From assembly GCA_004431415.1 (NCBI GenBank), contig QPMI01000282.1:1-64000 (forward strand): a stretch of 64,000 bases of DNA, read 5' to 3'. The notes under the pieces are model-generated. The model made no database searches and was not told where the DNA came from. It worked only from the letters and a program-made list of their open reading frames with translations. Shown here in pieces: positions 24,569 to 36,079 of the stretch. Position 1 is the stretch's first letter, and every line of letters starts with the position of its first letter. This DNA comes from Cyanophora paradoxa. Taxonomy: Eukaryota; Glaucocystophyceae; Cyanophorales; Cyanophoraceae. Position numbers and translations under genes: made by a program.

Positions 24569-25073
24569 CCCCTCCGGATCCGCATATGCATTTGAATTTC
24601 AACTTTCTCTCGCCACTCGCTCGCCCGCACAGTACGCGTAGCTCAGCTCTAGTTTCACATTTTTCGTTTATAAGTAGTTCTTCGTCCCTTTCGGGAAGTC
24701 GACGTGCACAGCTCCGGATCCCTGCGTTTATTTGAGATCGGGTTTGGGTTTCAATTGAACGTGTTGTACAGATATTTAGACTCAGTGACTGGCCATGGCC
24801 ATGAGCGCACAATCCATTTTCTGCGTTCTTCGAATTCCGGGTTCGCAATCGGGACAGGCCAATGTATGTAGTTAGCCGCAGGCCGCGCGCGCAGCTGTTA
24901 GTTTTATATTAGGCGCCTCGCTCAGGCAGATCGTTTAGGGGCAGCTGCAGGCCACCCCGGGCCCTGGGCTTTGGCTCAGGCGACCTGCCGTGCCTGCGAT
25001 TTTGTAGTCGTATGTATATATGCTAAAGCTTCGATTCTGCTATTAAAACAACAAGTTGCGGCCTCGCGACCGG
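24569..25073. other. Convergent intergenic region
   Basis: 3' flanks of the plus-strand GRAM-like gene and the minus-strand F-box gene. AT-richer than the genes. No coding seen. Confidence 0.6.
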
Positions 25074-27047
25074 CTAGCCGGGCGGGTGTTCGATAGTGAC
25101 GCCGGGGAGGGAGCTCCGAATGGCCTTCAATACCCCTGGCGCCAGCGGCTTCATGCACGGAGTCTCCAGCACCAGCCTGCAGGGCGGCGCTTTAGCTTCT
25201 GAGGGGCGGGGGCGGGGCCGGGGCCGGGGCGGCACCTGGCGAGGCGGGAGGCGAGGGCGGCTGCGGCGGGCCGCGGGGGCGGCGCGAGTTCGGCGCCGCG
25301 CAGCCTCAGCTTCCGGAGGGCCGTCAGATCCGTCGCCACGCGCTGCCGGCGGCTCAACTCGACCGCGCGCGCAGGGCGGCGCGTTCGCCGGCGAGCCGCG
25401 GGCGCGAAGCGCACCGAGAGGAGGGCGGGCGGGGGGTCCCAGCTGAGCGAGAGAGTGTGGAGGCGCGTCAGGGAGGCCAGCGAGGCGTCCTGCATCTTTT
25501 TAAAGTACAGCTGGGGCGCGTGCAGGTTCAGGGCCTGCGCGGGCGCCGGCTCGTGAGGGGTACGCGGTCCAAGCGGGGCCGAGAGAGGCGCAGGAGGGGA
25601 CCTCCAGGCGGGTGAGGCGGGGCAGAACCTCGTCCAGCTCGCCGCGCCTCCCGAAGGGCGTGTTGTGCTCGAACTCGAAGTTGAGGTCGAGGGTCCGCAG
25701 GCCGCCCGCGAGCGCCGGCGCCAGCAGCGCCCTGATGCGCACGTCCTGAAGAGGAACGGATCCGTCAGAGACGCGCGCGCGGGCGCGCGGGCGGGCGGGT
25801 GGCGCCGCGGGCTTGCACCGAGATGAAGTTGAGGCTGAGGTGCCGGAGGTCGGGCAGCTTGGACACGAACTCCGTGCTCGAGACGGGGAGCTCGAGGTGC
25901 AGCGCTGCGCCCGGCGCGCCCGGCCGTCAGCTCGGAGGGCGGGGCGTCGCGCGCGTCAGCTGCGGCGCGCACACTGGAGCTCGGTGAGGGCTGCGATGGG
26001 CCGGAGCATGGAAGCGTTGGCCACCTGGCCGTCCGTCCTCTCCTCCTCCTCGTCCTCCTCATCGAACTCGTCGTCGTCGTCGTCGTCGTTCAGCTCGTCG
26101 TTCTCCCAGAAGAACGCACGGAGGCGCTGGAGGCGCCGGAGGCCGCCGAGGGCCGCGAGGATCGCGCAGACGTCGCCCGGGGCGGACGAGCTGAACTCCG
26201 CCCGCAGGGCCGCGAGCGCGGGGCAGGAGGCGGCGAGGGCGCGGAGGGTGGCGGCGGAGAGGGAGAAGCCGCCGATCTCGAGCTCCGTGAGACGCGGGAG
26301 GCTGGCGATGGCTGCGATCGAACCGTTGGCGGCAGCGAGGGCTGCTTTCCCTTCCCGAGACTCCTCTTCCTCCGAGGACAGCGGGACGCCGATCTTCACG
26401 CGAAGGGAGCGCAGGGCCCGCATGCGCGCGAGCAGGCCGAGAGATCGCACTGGCGCGAACAGGAGGGTGCCCGGGACGACGAGATCGAGCTCCTCGAGGC
26501 CCGCGGTGAGCGCCGCGTCGGCCGTGAGCGCCCGCAGCGCGCTGCCGCTCTCCGATGGAAACAGGGGAAGGACGAGCCGCAGCGCCCGCACGCCACGCCG
26601 GGCCTCCTCCCGCAGGCCCGCCAGCCACGCGAGCTGCGGACTGGAGTCCTTGCACATGTCCAGCGATGCTCCCTCCTCCCGCATTAGCTGCGCTACAACC
26701 TGCTCTTGAGACATCCCAGCCACCTTCTCGCGATCGCTGTCGCTGACTTCCGCCGGTCGCTTGTCCTTGCTCGCATCTAGAAAGAGCCGCTGCCAGGCGA
26801 CGCCCTCGTCGAGGGCTCGCTTGAACGCGCGGCACACGCTGCTAAGCTGTAGCCTCAGCGCTCGCTCTGGGTTGATGTAAGGCGGCCCGGCGAGCTCCTT
26901 TGCGCACGCATCCGCTTCCAGATCGCCCCGGCACAGCGGCGGCGCGGTGACCGCAGCCTGCGAGGCGGCGGCCTCGCACACAATGCGCGCCAGCACATCG
27001 CCCGGCAGCCGGAGCAGCGGGCAGTCGTCCTGCTGCGATTCGGACAT
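25074..27047 (-). CDS. F-box/leucine-rich-repeat protein, paralogue 1
   Basis: The start at 27047 gives MSESQQDDCPLLRLPGDVLA, an F-box: L-P-x-D-V-L-x-x-I followed by LSSVCRAFKRALDEGVAWQR. Residues about 115-330 are LRR-like (ALRALTADAALTAGLEELDL, MRALRSLRVKIG, LPRLTELEIGGFSLSAATLR, CPALAALRAEF). A run of Asp/Glu near residue 310 interrupts one repeat. The first long exon ends near 25985 (LTELQ). Later exons carry LHLELPVSSTEFVSKLPDL, GGLRTLDLNFEFEH and LASLTRLHTLSLSWDPP. The last exon reads LETPCMKPLAPGVLKAIRSS and stops at 25074. Such proteins are substrate receptors of SCF ubiquitin ligases; the substrate is unknown. It lies head-to-tail with paralogue 2. Confidence 0.82.
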
Positions 27048-27395
27048 TCTATCTATTTAGAACTAGCTATAGTAACTGATTCACACGCGCATAACTAGAA
27101 CAAGCACTTCCCGCGGTGCGCGCTCTTTGCATTCGCGTACCCCCAGCCGGAGGCTAGCCTGGCTAGAGGCGGCCGCGCGCGGCGGCGCCGGCGGGTGCCG
27201 GCGCTAGCGCTGTTCAGCTATAGCTAGCGCTTGCTATTGCAGCTAGTTCAGTGCACGTGCGCGTGCCGCAGTGCGGGGCCGCCCGCGACGATCTGCACTG
27301 GCATCGATATCTTGATAAATTAAAGCCTACTATAGCTAGCCCTAGCTCTGTACACTGCATCGTAATCTAGCATAATCGAAATTGACATCTCCGCG
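27048..27395. other. Spacer between tandem F-box genes
   Basis: Promoter side of paralogue 1 and 3' flank of paralogue 2. Contains GCTAGC/CTATAGCTAG palindromes. No coding. Confidence 0.6.
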
Positions 27396-29446
27396 CTAAA
27401 CGGCCGTGTACTCGACGGGGACGCCCGGGAGGGCGGCCTTGAACGCCTCGAGCGCCGCGGGCGCCAGCCGCTTCCTGCGCGGAGTCTCCAGCACCAGCCT
27501 GCGGGGCGACGCTTAAGCTTCTGAGGGGCGCGGGCGGGGCCGGGGCCGGGAGCGGCACCTGGCGAGGCGGGAGGCGAGCGCGGCGGCGGCGGGCGGCGAG
27601 GGCGGCGCGAGGGCGGCGCCGCGCAGCTTCAGCTCCCGAAGCGTCGTCAGCTCCGTCGCCACACGCTGCCAGCGGCTGAGCGAGGCGGGCCGGCGCGCGG
27701 GCTGCAAGCCCTGCGAGCGGTCGCGAGCGCACCAAGAAGAGGGCGGCTGGGGGCTCCCAGCCGAGCGAGAGGACCCGCAGGCGGCTCAGCGGGGCCAGCG
27801 GGGCGCCGGCGAGCACCTCGAGGTACGGCTCGGGCGCCTGCAGACCGAGGGCCTGCGCGCCTGCGCGTGAGGGGTACGCGCACAGCGCCCGGGGAGGAGG
27901 CGGGGAACCTCGAGGCGGGTGAGGAGGGGTACGACCTCGTCCAGCCGCCCGGGCCGCCCGTCCCCCTCGTGCTCGAAGCCGAAGTTGAGCTGGAGCGTCC
28001 GCAGGCCGCCGGCGAGCGCCGGCGCGGCCAGCGGGCGCACGTCGACGTCCTGCGAGCGACGGCGCGTCACGCTCGGAGGCGCTCGGCGGTCCAGTGCCGA
28101 CGAGCGCGGCGCACGGAGCCGAAGCTGAGGCTGAGGTGCTCGAGGCCGGGCAGCTTGGACACGAACTCCGTGCTCGAGACGGGGAGCTCCAGGTGCAGCG
28201 CTGCGCCCGGCGCGCAGTCAGAGGAGGATGGGGAGCTCCAGGTGCAGCCCGGAGCAGGCGAAGGGGGAGCAGGGAAGAGGGGCGCGGCGCGGCGCGGAGC
28301 GCACACTGGAGCTCGGTGAGGGAGGCGAGGGGCCGGAGGGCGGCAGAGTCCGCTCGAAGCGGGTCGAACGCGTCGTCGTCGCTGAAGTTCGCAGAGAGGC
28401 GGCGGAGGCGCCGGAGGCCTCCCATCGCCTCGAGGAGCGCGCGGACGTCGCCGGGCGCGGACGGGCTGAACTCCGCCCGCAGGGCCGTGAGCGCGGGGCA
28501 GGAGGCGGCGACGGCGCGGACGGTGGCGGCGGAGAGGGAGAAGCCGCCGATCTCGAGCTCCGCGAGACGCGGAAGGCTGGCGATGGCCACGATCGAATCG
28601 TTGGCGGCTGCGACGGCCGTTTTCGCTTTGCCGCTGTCTTCCTCGCTCGGCTCCATTGGCGAGCCCACGGAGAAGCGGAGGGAGCGCAGGGCCCGCATGC
28701 TCGCGAGGAGGCGGAGCGATTTCAGCGGCGCGAAGAAAAGGTTCCCCGGAGCGACGAGGTCGAGCTCCTCGAGGCCCGCGGCGAGCGCCGCGTCGGCCGT
28801 GAGCGCCCGCAGCGCGCTGGCGCTTTGCGACGGCCATTTGGGGAGGACGAATCGAATCGCCCGCACGCGCCGCCGCGTCTCCTCCCGAAGGCCCGCCAGC
28901 CACGCGAGCTGCAGGCCGGAGTCCTTGAGCATGCCGGGGTCGATGCGCATGTCGGCGGCGGCGGCCGCGGCCGGCGCCGCTCCCTCAACCTGGGCCTCGG
29001 CGGGCTCCTCCTGCATAAACTGCAATTGCAGTAGCTCCTGCTACCGGGTCATCGCGGCCGCCTTGAGAAAGCGCGGCAGGAACGAGGCTCACGCGTGCGC
29101 TGTCGTTGAACATCGAAGAGAGGAGAAGGACGAAGAAAGTCGCATCCGCAGATTCGGCCGTCGTCTCCTTGTGGTCGAGAAAGAGCCGCTGCCAGGCCAC
29201 GCCCTCGTCGAGGACCCGCTTGAACGCACGGCATACACTGCTAAGCTGCAGCCTCAGCGCTCGCTCTGGGTTGATGTAAGGCGGCCCGGCGAGCTCCTTT
29301 GCGCACGCATCCGCTTCCAGATCGCCCCGGCACAGAGGCGGCGCGGTGACCGCAGCCTGCGAGGCGGCGGCCTCGCACACGATGCGCGCCAGCACATCGC
29401 CCGGCAGCCGGAGCAGCGGGCAGTCGTCCTGCTGCGGCTGGAGCAT
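27396..29446 (-). CDS. F-box/leucine-rich-repeat protein, paralogue 2
   Basis: The start at 29446 gives MLQPQQDDCPLLRLPGDVLA; the next 90 residues are nearly identical to paralogue 1. After AWQRLFLD the two differ. Paralogue 2 then meets an in-frame TAG unless an intron is removed (about 29092 down to 29038, donor GTGAGC, acceptor GTAGCAG), joining NDSAR to ELLQLQFMQEEPAEA. The LRR part follows: ALRALTADAALAAGLEELDL, MRALRSLRFSVG, LPRLAELEIGGFSLSAATVR, then LHLELPVSSTEFVSKLPGLE and GGLRTLQLNFGFEH. The C-terminus reads ETPRRKRLAPAALEAFKAAL and stops at 27396. A small internal duplication (GGGAGCTCCAGGTGCAGC twice near 28180-28245) sits at an intron border. Likely an SCF substrate receptor. Probably functional if the extra intron is real, otherwise a pseudogene. 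Confidence 0.75.
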
Positions 29447-29809
29447 CCCAGCTAGCTATAGCTGACTGAGCGCATGACCGACGTCGACCAGTTCACTTAA
29501 GCTTGCCCCTACCCCGGCCCCCGGCGCCGCCGCGCCGGCCTCGGGGCCGGCCTTTCCTCAGGGCGTCAGCGCACTGGCCCCGCATGCGCAGACGGCTCGT
29601 CCGCATGCAAAAGAGGCGTCTGGCTGCTGCACTGTGATCGTTGAATTATTCATCAAGAGATTGAAAGACCTAGCTCTAGCTCTACACTTGTACACTGCGT
29701 GAAATGCGCAGGAAAACCATCGTGAAACGCGCAAGGAAACAAGCAACGCATGAAAGTTACTCTACAAGGGGAGCCGCTGGCAAGCAGGCGGCCGGGCGGC
29801 GGCCGCGCC
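29447..29809. other. Intergenic
   Basis: Promoter side of F-box paralogue 2 and 3' flank of the PWWP gene. No coding. Confidence 0.5.
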
Positions 29810-32206
29810 TCATCCCGCGCCCAGCGCGATCTGCTCTCGGGACTCTCTCCTCCTGACTCCGCAGGCGGGAAACGCGTCCGCTCCCGTCCGCACCCCAGCG
29901 CTCGCCTCGCCCGACTCGCCGTCCGTGTCCGTCTCTGTGTCGCTCTCGCTGCCGCCGCCGCCGCCGCCGGGCGCCGCCACCGCCGCCGCCGCCGCCATCG
30001 CCGCTGCTGCCGCCGCCACCGCTGTTGCTGCTGCCGCCGCCCGCCCGTTGCCCTCGCGCTTGATGACGATGCCGTTGGGCATGGGTACGATGCTGGGGCC
30101 GGCGGCCGCGCGCTGCTGTTCCCTCTGCTGCTCCCGCTGCCTCGCCCGCGCCAGCTCCGACCGCAGCACCCTGACTTCCTCCTCCAGCCTCGACCGCTCC
30201 TGCCTCTCTACGCCCAGCAGCTCCTGGACCTGCGCCGGCGCGTTCGTTCGAGCCCGGGAGCGCCCACCGGCCGCAGGTGCGGGGGACGAGACCGGACCTT
30301 GTATCTGCGGCGAGCGGGGGTGAGGCGCGCGGGCGCGGCGGGGCGGGGCGTGGCGGGCGCCGCGGCGCGCACCGGCTCTCTTCTTCCGTCCGCAGTCGCG
30401 ACGCAAGGGCGCGGACTTCAGAGTCGGCCCGCGGCCTCTGCGCGGGGCGGTTCGGCGGCGCGCGCGGCGAGGGGCGGAGTGGGGCGCACGGGGTCGGATT
30501 CGTGGTTGTGAGAGGAGGCGGCGAGCTGGGCGGCGGCGGAGGCTCGGAAGGCATCGAGGCCCTGAGCCGGCGGGGAGGTCAGCTGCGGGGCGGCCCGGGG
30601 AGGGCGGCGGTGGGAGGTGGCGCGCGCACGGAGGCGAGGGCGCGGGCGAGGCGGGCGAGGCGGCGGGCGAGGGCGAGGGCGCTAGGGGGGTTCCGGGCCT
30701 GCATGTGGAGCAGCGCCTCAAACTCGCTGTCCGGCAGGGCCAGCAGCCCGAGGCCGCAGCGGCCCCCCGCACCCGCCTCGCCCCGGGCGCTCGGGCCGCC
30801 CTCGCTCTGACCCGACGCGTCATCCCCCTCTTCGTCGTCCCCCGCGGAGCGCCCACCCCGGCCCCGCCCGCCCTCGCTCCGAGACCGCTTCCTCCCGGCC
30901 TCGCGCCGAGAGACACTGCTGCTGCGCCCTCGGGGGGATGTTGGCGCGGCCTCTGCTGCTGCAGCGGCCGACGTCAAGGCATCCATTCCGCCCCTTCCGG
31001 ACGAGCCAAAGTGCTGCGCCGGCGCCGCGAGGTCAGGCGCATGCACGCGAGACAACGCGTGCGCGCGGCCTGCGGACCCTGGCGTCGGGCTCTTCCGTCT
31101 CATCTCGGGGTCGATCCTCAACCGAGTCTGGAAAGGAATAACGCGGTACTGTGAGCAGGCGCACGGTTAGAGAGGCGGACCGACGGCGTCATAGTGAAAT
31201 CGCTAAATGTCTCGGGAAAACGGCATGAGCGCGGCCTTCTGGGCTGACAGAAAGCTCTATTTGGATGTGCAGCAGGTTGCAAACCGTAGTCCGTGTCGAT
31301 CGTGGTGTCTGGATCGTGAGCGCAGGCCTGTGCAATCGCGTTGTCATACTGGCTCTGCGCGCCAGCTCGGTGAGCGCTGAATGAGCGTGTGAATAAGCAC
31401 AAGCATGCTTGCCTGCATCTTTTTCAACACTCGCTGCGGGAGGCAGGCGCGATGCGCAGGCTGGTGAGCGCGGCGAAGGTGGGAGCCAGAGAAGATGAGA
31501 GCAGGTACCTTTGCAAACTCGTCAGTCCTGCCGTTAAAGATCCAGCAATTGCCTGTGCGCGCGTTGATCCACGATCTGCGCAGGCGTAGCGGTCAGCGGC
31601 AAGAAGTGCGGTCAACATGATAAGACCAAGGGTTGGAGATCGGGGCTTAAGCGCCGCTACGAGCAAGATCAAACAAAGACACTTACACCTGGCCAGTGCC
31701 GTACCTGCGCAGATGCGGGCGGAAGGGAGATCCGGCGGTCAGGGATGTTTGCAGAACGGAGAATCCGAACCGCGAGAGAACGCGGCACGGGGGAAGGAGG
31801 AAAAGAGACAGAAGTGTAAATAACGATGAATCTTAAACGCGCGAACGAACCATTGCACGAGGAAGTGAGAGTCGCTTCCTCTCGATCTGGGCCGGTTGGG
31901 GACGTCGGTCCCGATGACGTCTCTGTGGGCATCGGGGTCCCGAACGATGCAAGGCCACGCCGGGTAGCCGCTGAGCTGCACCCACAACTTCGTATTCGGC
32001 GCTGGGCATATTTCGGACGGCAGCTTGTGAGGCACTTCGGCCTCCTGTGCCATCGCCCTCGACTGCGCGGCGCGCATCGTGAGCAGCGCGTATCGGGCGG
32101 GGGCGGCGCGGTCAAACAAGCGCGGGCGAACCTTTTTTCGACGGTCTGGGTACAGGAGAAAATCGACCAATTCGTAGATCGCCAGCCGACCAGCGGGGTT
32201 GGCCAT
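29810..32206 (-). CDS. PWWP-domain chromatin protein with basic and coiled-coil C-terminal part
   Basis: A start at 32206 (MANPAGRLAIYELVDFLLYP) precedes NTKLWVQLSGYPAWPCIVRD, a PWWP-domain core (x-W-x-x-L-x-G-Y-P-x-W-P-x-x-V) ending near FLVQWF at about 31850. PWWP domains read methylated histone tails and DNA. Minus-strand exons that plausibly follow are about 31620-31510 (QAIAGSLTAGLTSLQR before a GTACCT donor), 31400-31150 (YDNAIAQACAHDPDTTIDTD) and, after a CCTTTCCAG acceptor, 31132-30600. That last exon has a Ser/Arg/Asp basic region (RKRSRSEGGRGRGGRSAG, a nuclear signal) and FEALLHMQARNPP. The last exon has a coiled coil (LLGVERQERSRLEEEVRVLR), a poly-Ala run and an Asp/Glu/Ser tail, with stop at 29810. 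Whether the 3' exons below 31.1 kb belong to the same gene is inferred from strand and splice signals. Confidence 0.6.
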
Positions 32207-32344
32207 AAAAGGTTGGCGGCGATGCACGCGTTCTGCGCCGTCCCCGCCGGGGCACTCGTGCGGCGCCGGCTGGCCTTCTTCTCCGGTGAGCTGCAGCCAG
32301 CAAGCGCAATCAGACGGGAGCGGTGGCCGCGGCAAGAGAGGTCG
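32207..32344. promoter_or_regulatory. Probable shared divergent promoter, PWWP gene / dioxygenase
   Basis: Only about 140 bases separate the inferred starts. An upstream ATG (about 32222) would extend the dioxygenase N-terminus with a possible targeting peptide (MHAFCAVPAGALVRRRLAFF). The true borders are uncertain. Confidence 0.4.
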
Positions 32345-34957
32345 ATGATCATGGTCAGCAGCGCGCCCGCCACAGACGAGCGCGCCGGCTCCGGAGCGGC
32401 GGAAAGACCCGACACCAACGATAGGCGCGACGGCTCTCGGTATCTCGTCGACGGTTTCGCGCCGGTTCGTGCATCCGCGCCGCGAGCCGGCGCGCCCTCT
32501 CCCGGACGCGCGCCACTAAGACGTACGCAGGTCATGAGAGAGGTGCAGGGGGAGAACCTGAAGGTCATTGGCGAGCTGCCCCGCGATCTGAACGGTGAGC
32601 TTTTTGCTGACTCAGCTGGCTCGGCCTCTCGCCCGCTCCGATGAGAGAGCTCGAGCGCCCGGCGGTGTCGAACGTGTAGCACGTGCACTTGCGCCCGCTG
32701 ACGAGTACGCGTGCGGTCCGCGCGCGCGCAGGGGTATACCTGCGAAACGGGCCGAACCCAGCGTTCCCCACGAAGCCCTACCACTGGTTCGACGGAGACG
32801 GGCACCTTCACGCGGTCCGCTTCGCCGCAGGCGAGGCTTCCTACTCGAACCGGTACCCCGCCCCCGCCCCCGCCCCCACCCCCGCCTGGGCCCCTGGCCC
32901 GCCCTCGACCGACGCCCCGCCCGAAGCTTCGTGAGGACGAGGGGGTACGAGATGGAGCGGGCGGCGGGGCGGGCCCTGTGGGAGTCTTTCATCGGGCAGG
33001 AGTCGCTGGGCCCCGGGGGCATGTTGCGGGCCCTTGGGGGCGCCCTCCGCACGGGCGAAATCGCCAAGAACGCCGCCAACACGTCCGTCGTGCACCACCA
33101 CGGGAGAACGTTCGCCCTCTGGGAGGCAGGCGCGCGTCTCTGTCTTCGGGGCGCGCGCGATCTTCTCACACTCGCAGCTTCGCAGGCCCGCCTACGGAGA
33201 TGCGGCTCCGCCGCGGGGCGCGCTCGGCAGTGGATTTTGAGACTGTCGGACCCTACAGCTTCGCGGGGCAAGGCTGGAACGGTCCGCCCCTGTACCCCCC
33301 GACGCACCTTGCCCCCGCGCGCGCCTGAGGCGGGGCGGGGGGGTAGGCCCCTTCACCGCGCACCCGAAGGTGGATCCCGTCACAGGGGAGATGATCGCGA
33401 TCGTGCGCGCCCCGCTCGGATTCGATCGAGGGGTCGGGGGGGGGTACCGACCGACCGGGCGCAGGGGTACGGCAACTTCCCGGGGCCCTTCGTCTCGCAC
33501 GGCGTCGTCGGGCCGGACGGACGGTGCGGCGTGGGCGGTCCCAAAGGGTCGCCGCGACGCGCAGCGTCGCGCAGCGCCGCCGCTGAAACCGGCCACGCCC
33601 GGCGGCAGCGTCACGCACCAGACGCGCGTGGAGGTGGCTGGCCAGCCCATGATCGTGCGTACCCCGTGCTTAACGGTGTACCCACCCTTCCAACGTCCTG
33701 CTCCCAGCACGACTTCGCGATCACGGAGCGCTACAGCATCATCCCCGACCTGGTACCCCGGTACCCCTATCGCAATCACGTACCCCTCCGATGTGGTCTG
33801 CCGGCGGCAGCCGTTCCTTATCGACCTTGGCGCCGGCTTCGCGGGCCGGCCGCACCTCTACTTTGACGCGGGGCGGCCCGCCCGCTTCGGCGTCTTGCCC
33901 CGGCGCGCCCCCGGCTCGGAGATCCGGTGCGCTGCCGCCATGCTTCTTTCCGCGTACCCCCCTCCCCTCCGTCTGAGCCATCTGATCCGAAGGTGGTTCG
34001 AGGCGCCTTCCTGCTTCGTCTTCCACTTCCTGAACGGTGCGCCGGGCCGGGTGGGCGGGCGGCAGGACCCGGGATCGAATCCCGAAGCCCGCATTGAGGG
34101 AACTCGCCGCCCCCGCAGCCTACGAGGAGGGCGACGAGGTCGTCGTCGTCGGGTGCAGGTCCGGTACCCCCTCCACTGCGCCCCTTTCTCCCTCCTGAAC
34201 GCCGTACCCCCAGGTACCGGAGCATGGACCTGCAGATGATCGCGGACGCGGGGGACCGGGACCGGGGCGCCCAGCTCCACGAGTGGCGCCTCGACCTCGC
34301 CTCGGGCGCGGTGCGCGCTCGCTGGCTTTGCGGCCAGGTCGCTTTTAAGCTTGGCGTTGTCTTTCGGTTGAGGGGCGTACCCCCGCGCAGGTCCGGGAGC
34401 GGCAGCTCGACCCCTCGACGACCGAGTACCCCATCGTGTCTCCCGCCGTCGCCGGCCGGCCCTTCCGGTGGCGTACCCCCCTCCCCTTTTGCACCTGTTT
34501 CTGAAGTTCTCTTACCCGCTCTCTCTGAAGGTACGGGTACCTTGCGAGGACGAACCCGCGGCTCACGAAGATCGTGGGGGTACGGAAAGTGGACCTGCAG
34601 GCGGGTACCGCCGACGAGCATATGTTCGAGCCCGGCCTCTACGCCGGAGAGCCCCTCTTCGTACCCCGACCGGACGGTCCGCCCCTGTACCCCCCTGCCC
34701 CGCCTTCCCCCGCCTGAAGGGGCCGCAGGGACGGCGGAGGACGATGGGTACGTCATTACGCTCGCCCACGACGACTCCCGGGAGACCTCTGAGGTCCGCG
34801 CCGCCGAGAAAGCCGTACCCCCGCCCCCGAATCTCACTACCCCCCTCCCCAGGCGCTGGTGTACGACGCGGGGCGTGTGGCGGCGGGCCCCGTGGCGCGC
34901 GTGCAGCTGCCGAACCGCGTCCCGTACGGCTTCCACGGCACTTTTGTCCCCGAGTAG
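32345..34957 (+). CDS. Carotenoid cleavage dioxygenase (RPE65 family)
   Basis: Iron-dependent oxygenase that cuts carotenoid polyene chains to apocarotenoids. The first exon ends YLVDGFAP at 32464. It splices (GTTCGT...CGCAG) to VMREVQGENLKVIGELPRDL, which splices to VYLRNGPNPAFPTKPYHWFD and GDGHLHAVRFAAGEASYSNR. This is the family N-terminal signature. Iron-ligand histidines appear in family context: VVHHHGRTFALWEAG (about 33093), HDFAITERYSIIPD (about 33711), FVFHFLN (about 34017) and PYGFHGTFVPE (about 34925-34957). Other family blocks are MDLQMIADAG, QLHEWRLDLASGAVR and HMFEPGLYAGEPLFV. All four ligand regions are present, so the enzyme looks intact. Most introns start GTACCCC. The start could be 32222 if an N-terminal plastid extension exists. 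Confidence 0.88.
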
Positions 34958-35200
34958 CTTAGCTTTACCGCCTGCGCTCCACGTCCATCGAATCAATTCT
35001 CCACTCTCAATTCCCGCGCACCCCAGGCCTTTCCCCGGCCTGGCCCCGGCCCCAGCCCCTCTCTCTTGTTCGCTATCCGGGATCCCAAGCTTTCTAGCTC
35101 CGGTCCTCTTGCTGTCGAAACGTCCTGCTTGCAATGCACTGTACAGTTGTGTGGCTACACGTCTACGCCTGCCCAGAGCTCGGCGCCGGCCCAGGCCTAG
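34958..35200. other. Convergent intergenic region
   Basis: 3' flanks of the dioxygenase and the minus-strand coiled-coil gene. No coding. Confidence 0.5.
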
Positions 35201-35202
35201 GC

Positions 35203-35975
35203 GCGGCTGGCCCAGACGTCGCGCACGGCATCCTTCCGCTGCTGCTTCTCCGCCTCCTCCCGCTCCCGCTTCAGCTGCACCTGCGCGCCGCGCCGCGTCA
35301 CGCGCGCAGGCGAAGCGCCGGCGTGCGGCGTGCGCGCGCGCGCACGTCGCGCTCCCGCTTTGCGAGCGCCTCGGCCTCGCGCTGCGCCTCCTCGTCCCGC
35401 GCCCGTTGCTCCGCCGCCATCCTCTCCTGCCGCTTGCGCTGCCGGCGCGAGGCGCCGCTCGGTCACGCGAGGAAGGGGCGCGGAGGGCCCCGCGGATCAA
35501 ATCGGACCTCGAGCTCCCGCATGTTCTCCTCCCGCCTGTGCTCGGCCGCCTCGGCGATTGCGTCCCTGTTCGGCCGGCGCGTCGCCCCCGGCCTCGCCTC
35601 TCCGCCTGCGCGCGCGTCCCAATGAGAGAAGCCGGAAAGCGGAGCGGAGCGGAGGTCCAGGACGCTGTCAACCGAGCGCACGTACCGAGCCTGTGGCCTG
35701 CGTCGATTCCTGGCGCCCGTGCGTCCATGCTCCGGCTTCTGTCTGATGTCTTAGAATGCAGCCAAGCGCTCGCCGCTGCGGTTTCCGACCTGCTCGGCCC
35801 CGCTGCTGCGCCGCCTCGCGCCCCTCTTCCCGCGCCGGCCGCCGCCGCTGCTCCTCGGCTCGTAGATCTTCCTCTCCCCGCTCCCGCTCCTCCTCGTGCT
35901 GCGCCGCCCCTCGCTGCTGGCGCAACTGCTGGTTCTGGTTCGGGCACCTCGTCAGCGGCGCGTAAGGGTCCCTGC
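35203..35975 (-). CDS. Charged coiled-coil protein
   Basis: Approximate model. Minus-strand exons read NQNQQLRQQRGAAQHEEERE then LRAEEQRRRPAREEGREAAQ (about 35955-35780), NRDAIAEAAEHRREENMREL (about 35575-35500), and MAAEQRARDEEAQREAEALA then KRERDVRAR (about 35425-35335). The last exon is VQLKREREEAEKQQRKDAVR followed by DVWASRA and a stop near 35200. It is nearly all Arg/Glu/Gln/Ala helix, as in cytoskeletal or RNA-binding coiled coils; family not recognised. Exon joins were not all verified and the start is not fixed. Confidence 0.45.
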
Positions 35976-36079
35976 ATGGTCGCGGGAAGCGCGTACGTTG
36001 CACGAGCGATCGCGTGGGCCTCGCCGGAGCCGCCCTGCTCATTCAAGCGAAGCTGAGGCGGGTACAAGCAAAAGCCAGC

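Noticed and set aside
29049-29234. Paralogue 2 of the F-box pair as a frameshifted pseudogene
   Set aside because: A GT-AG intron with a consensus GTGAGC donor removes the stop in phase and restores alignment to paralogue 1, so I favour a working gene, though this is not proven.
34068-34082. GGGATCGAATCCC tRNA-like T-arm in the dioxygenase gene
   Set aside because: Just a short palindrome in an intron/exon border; no acceptor stem or terminator.
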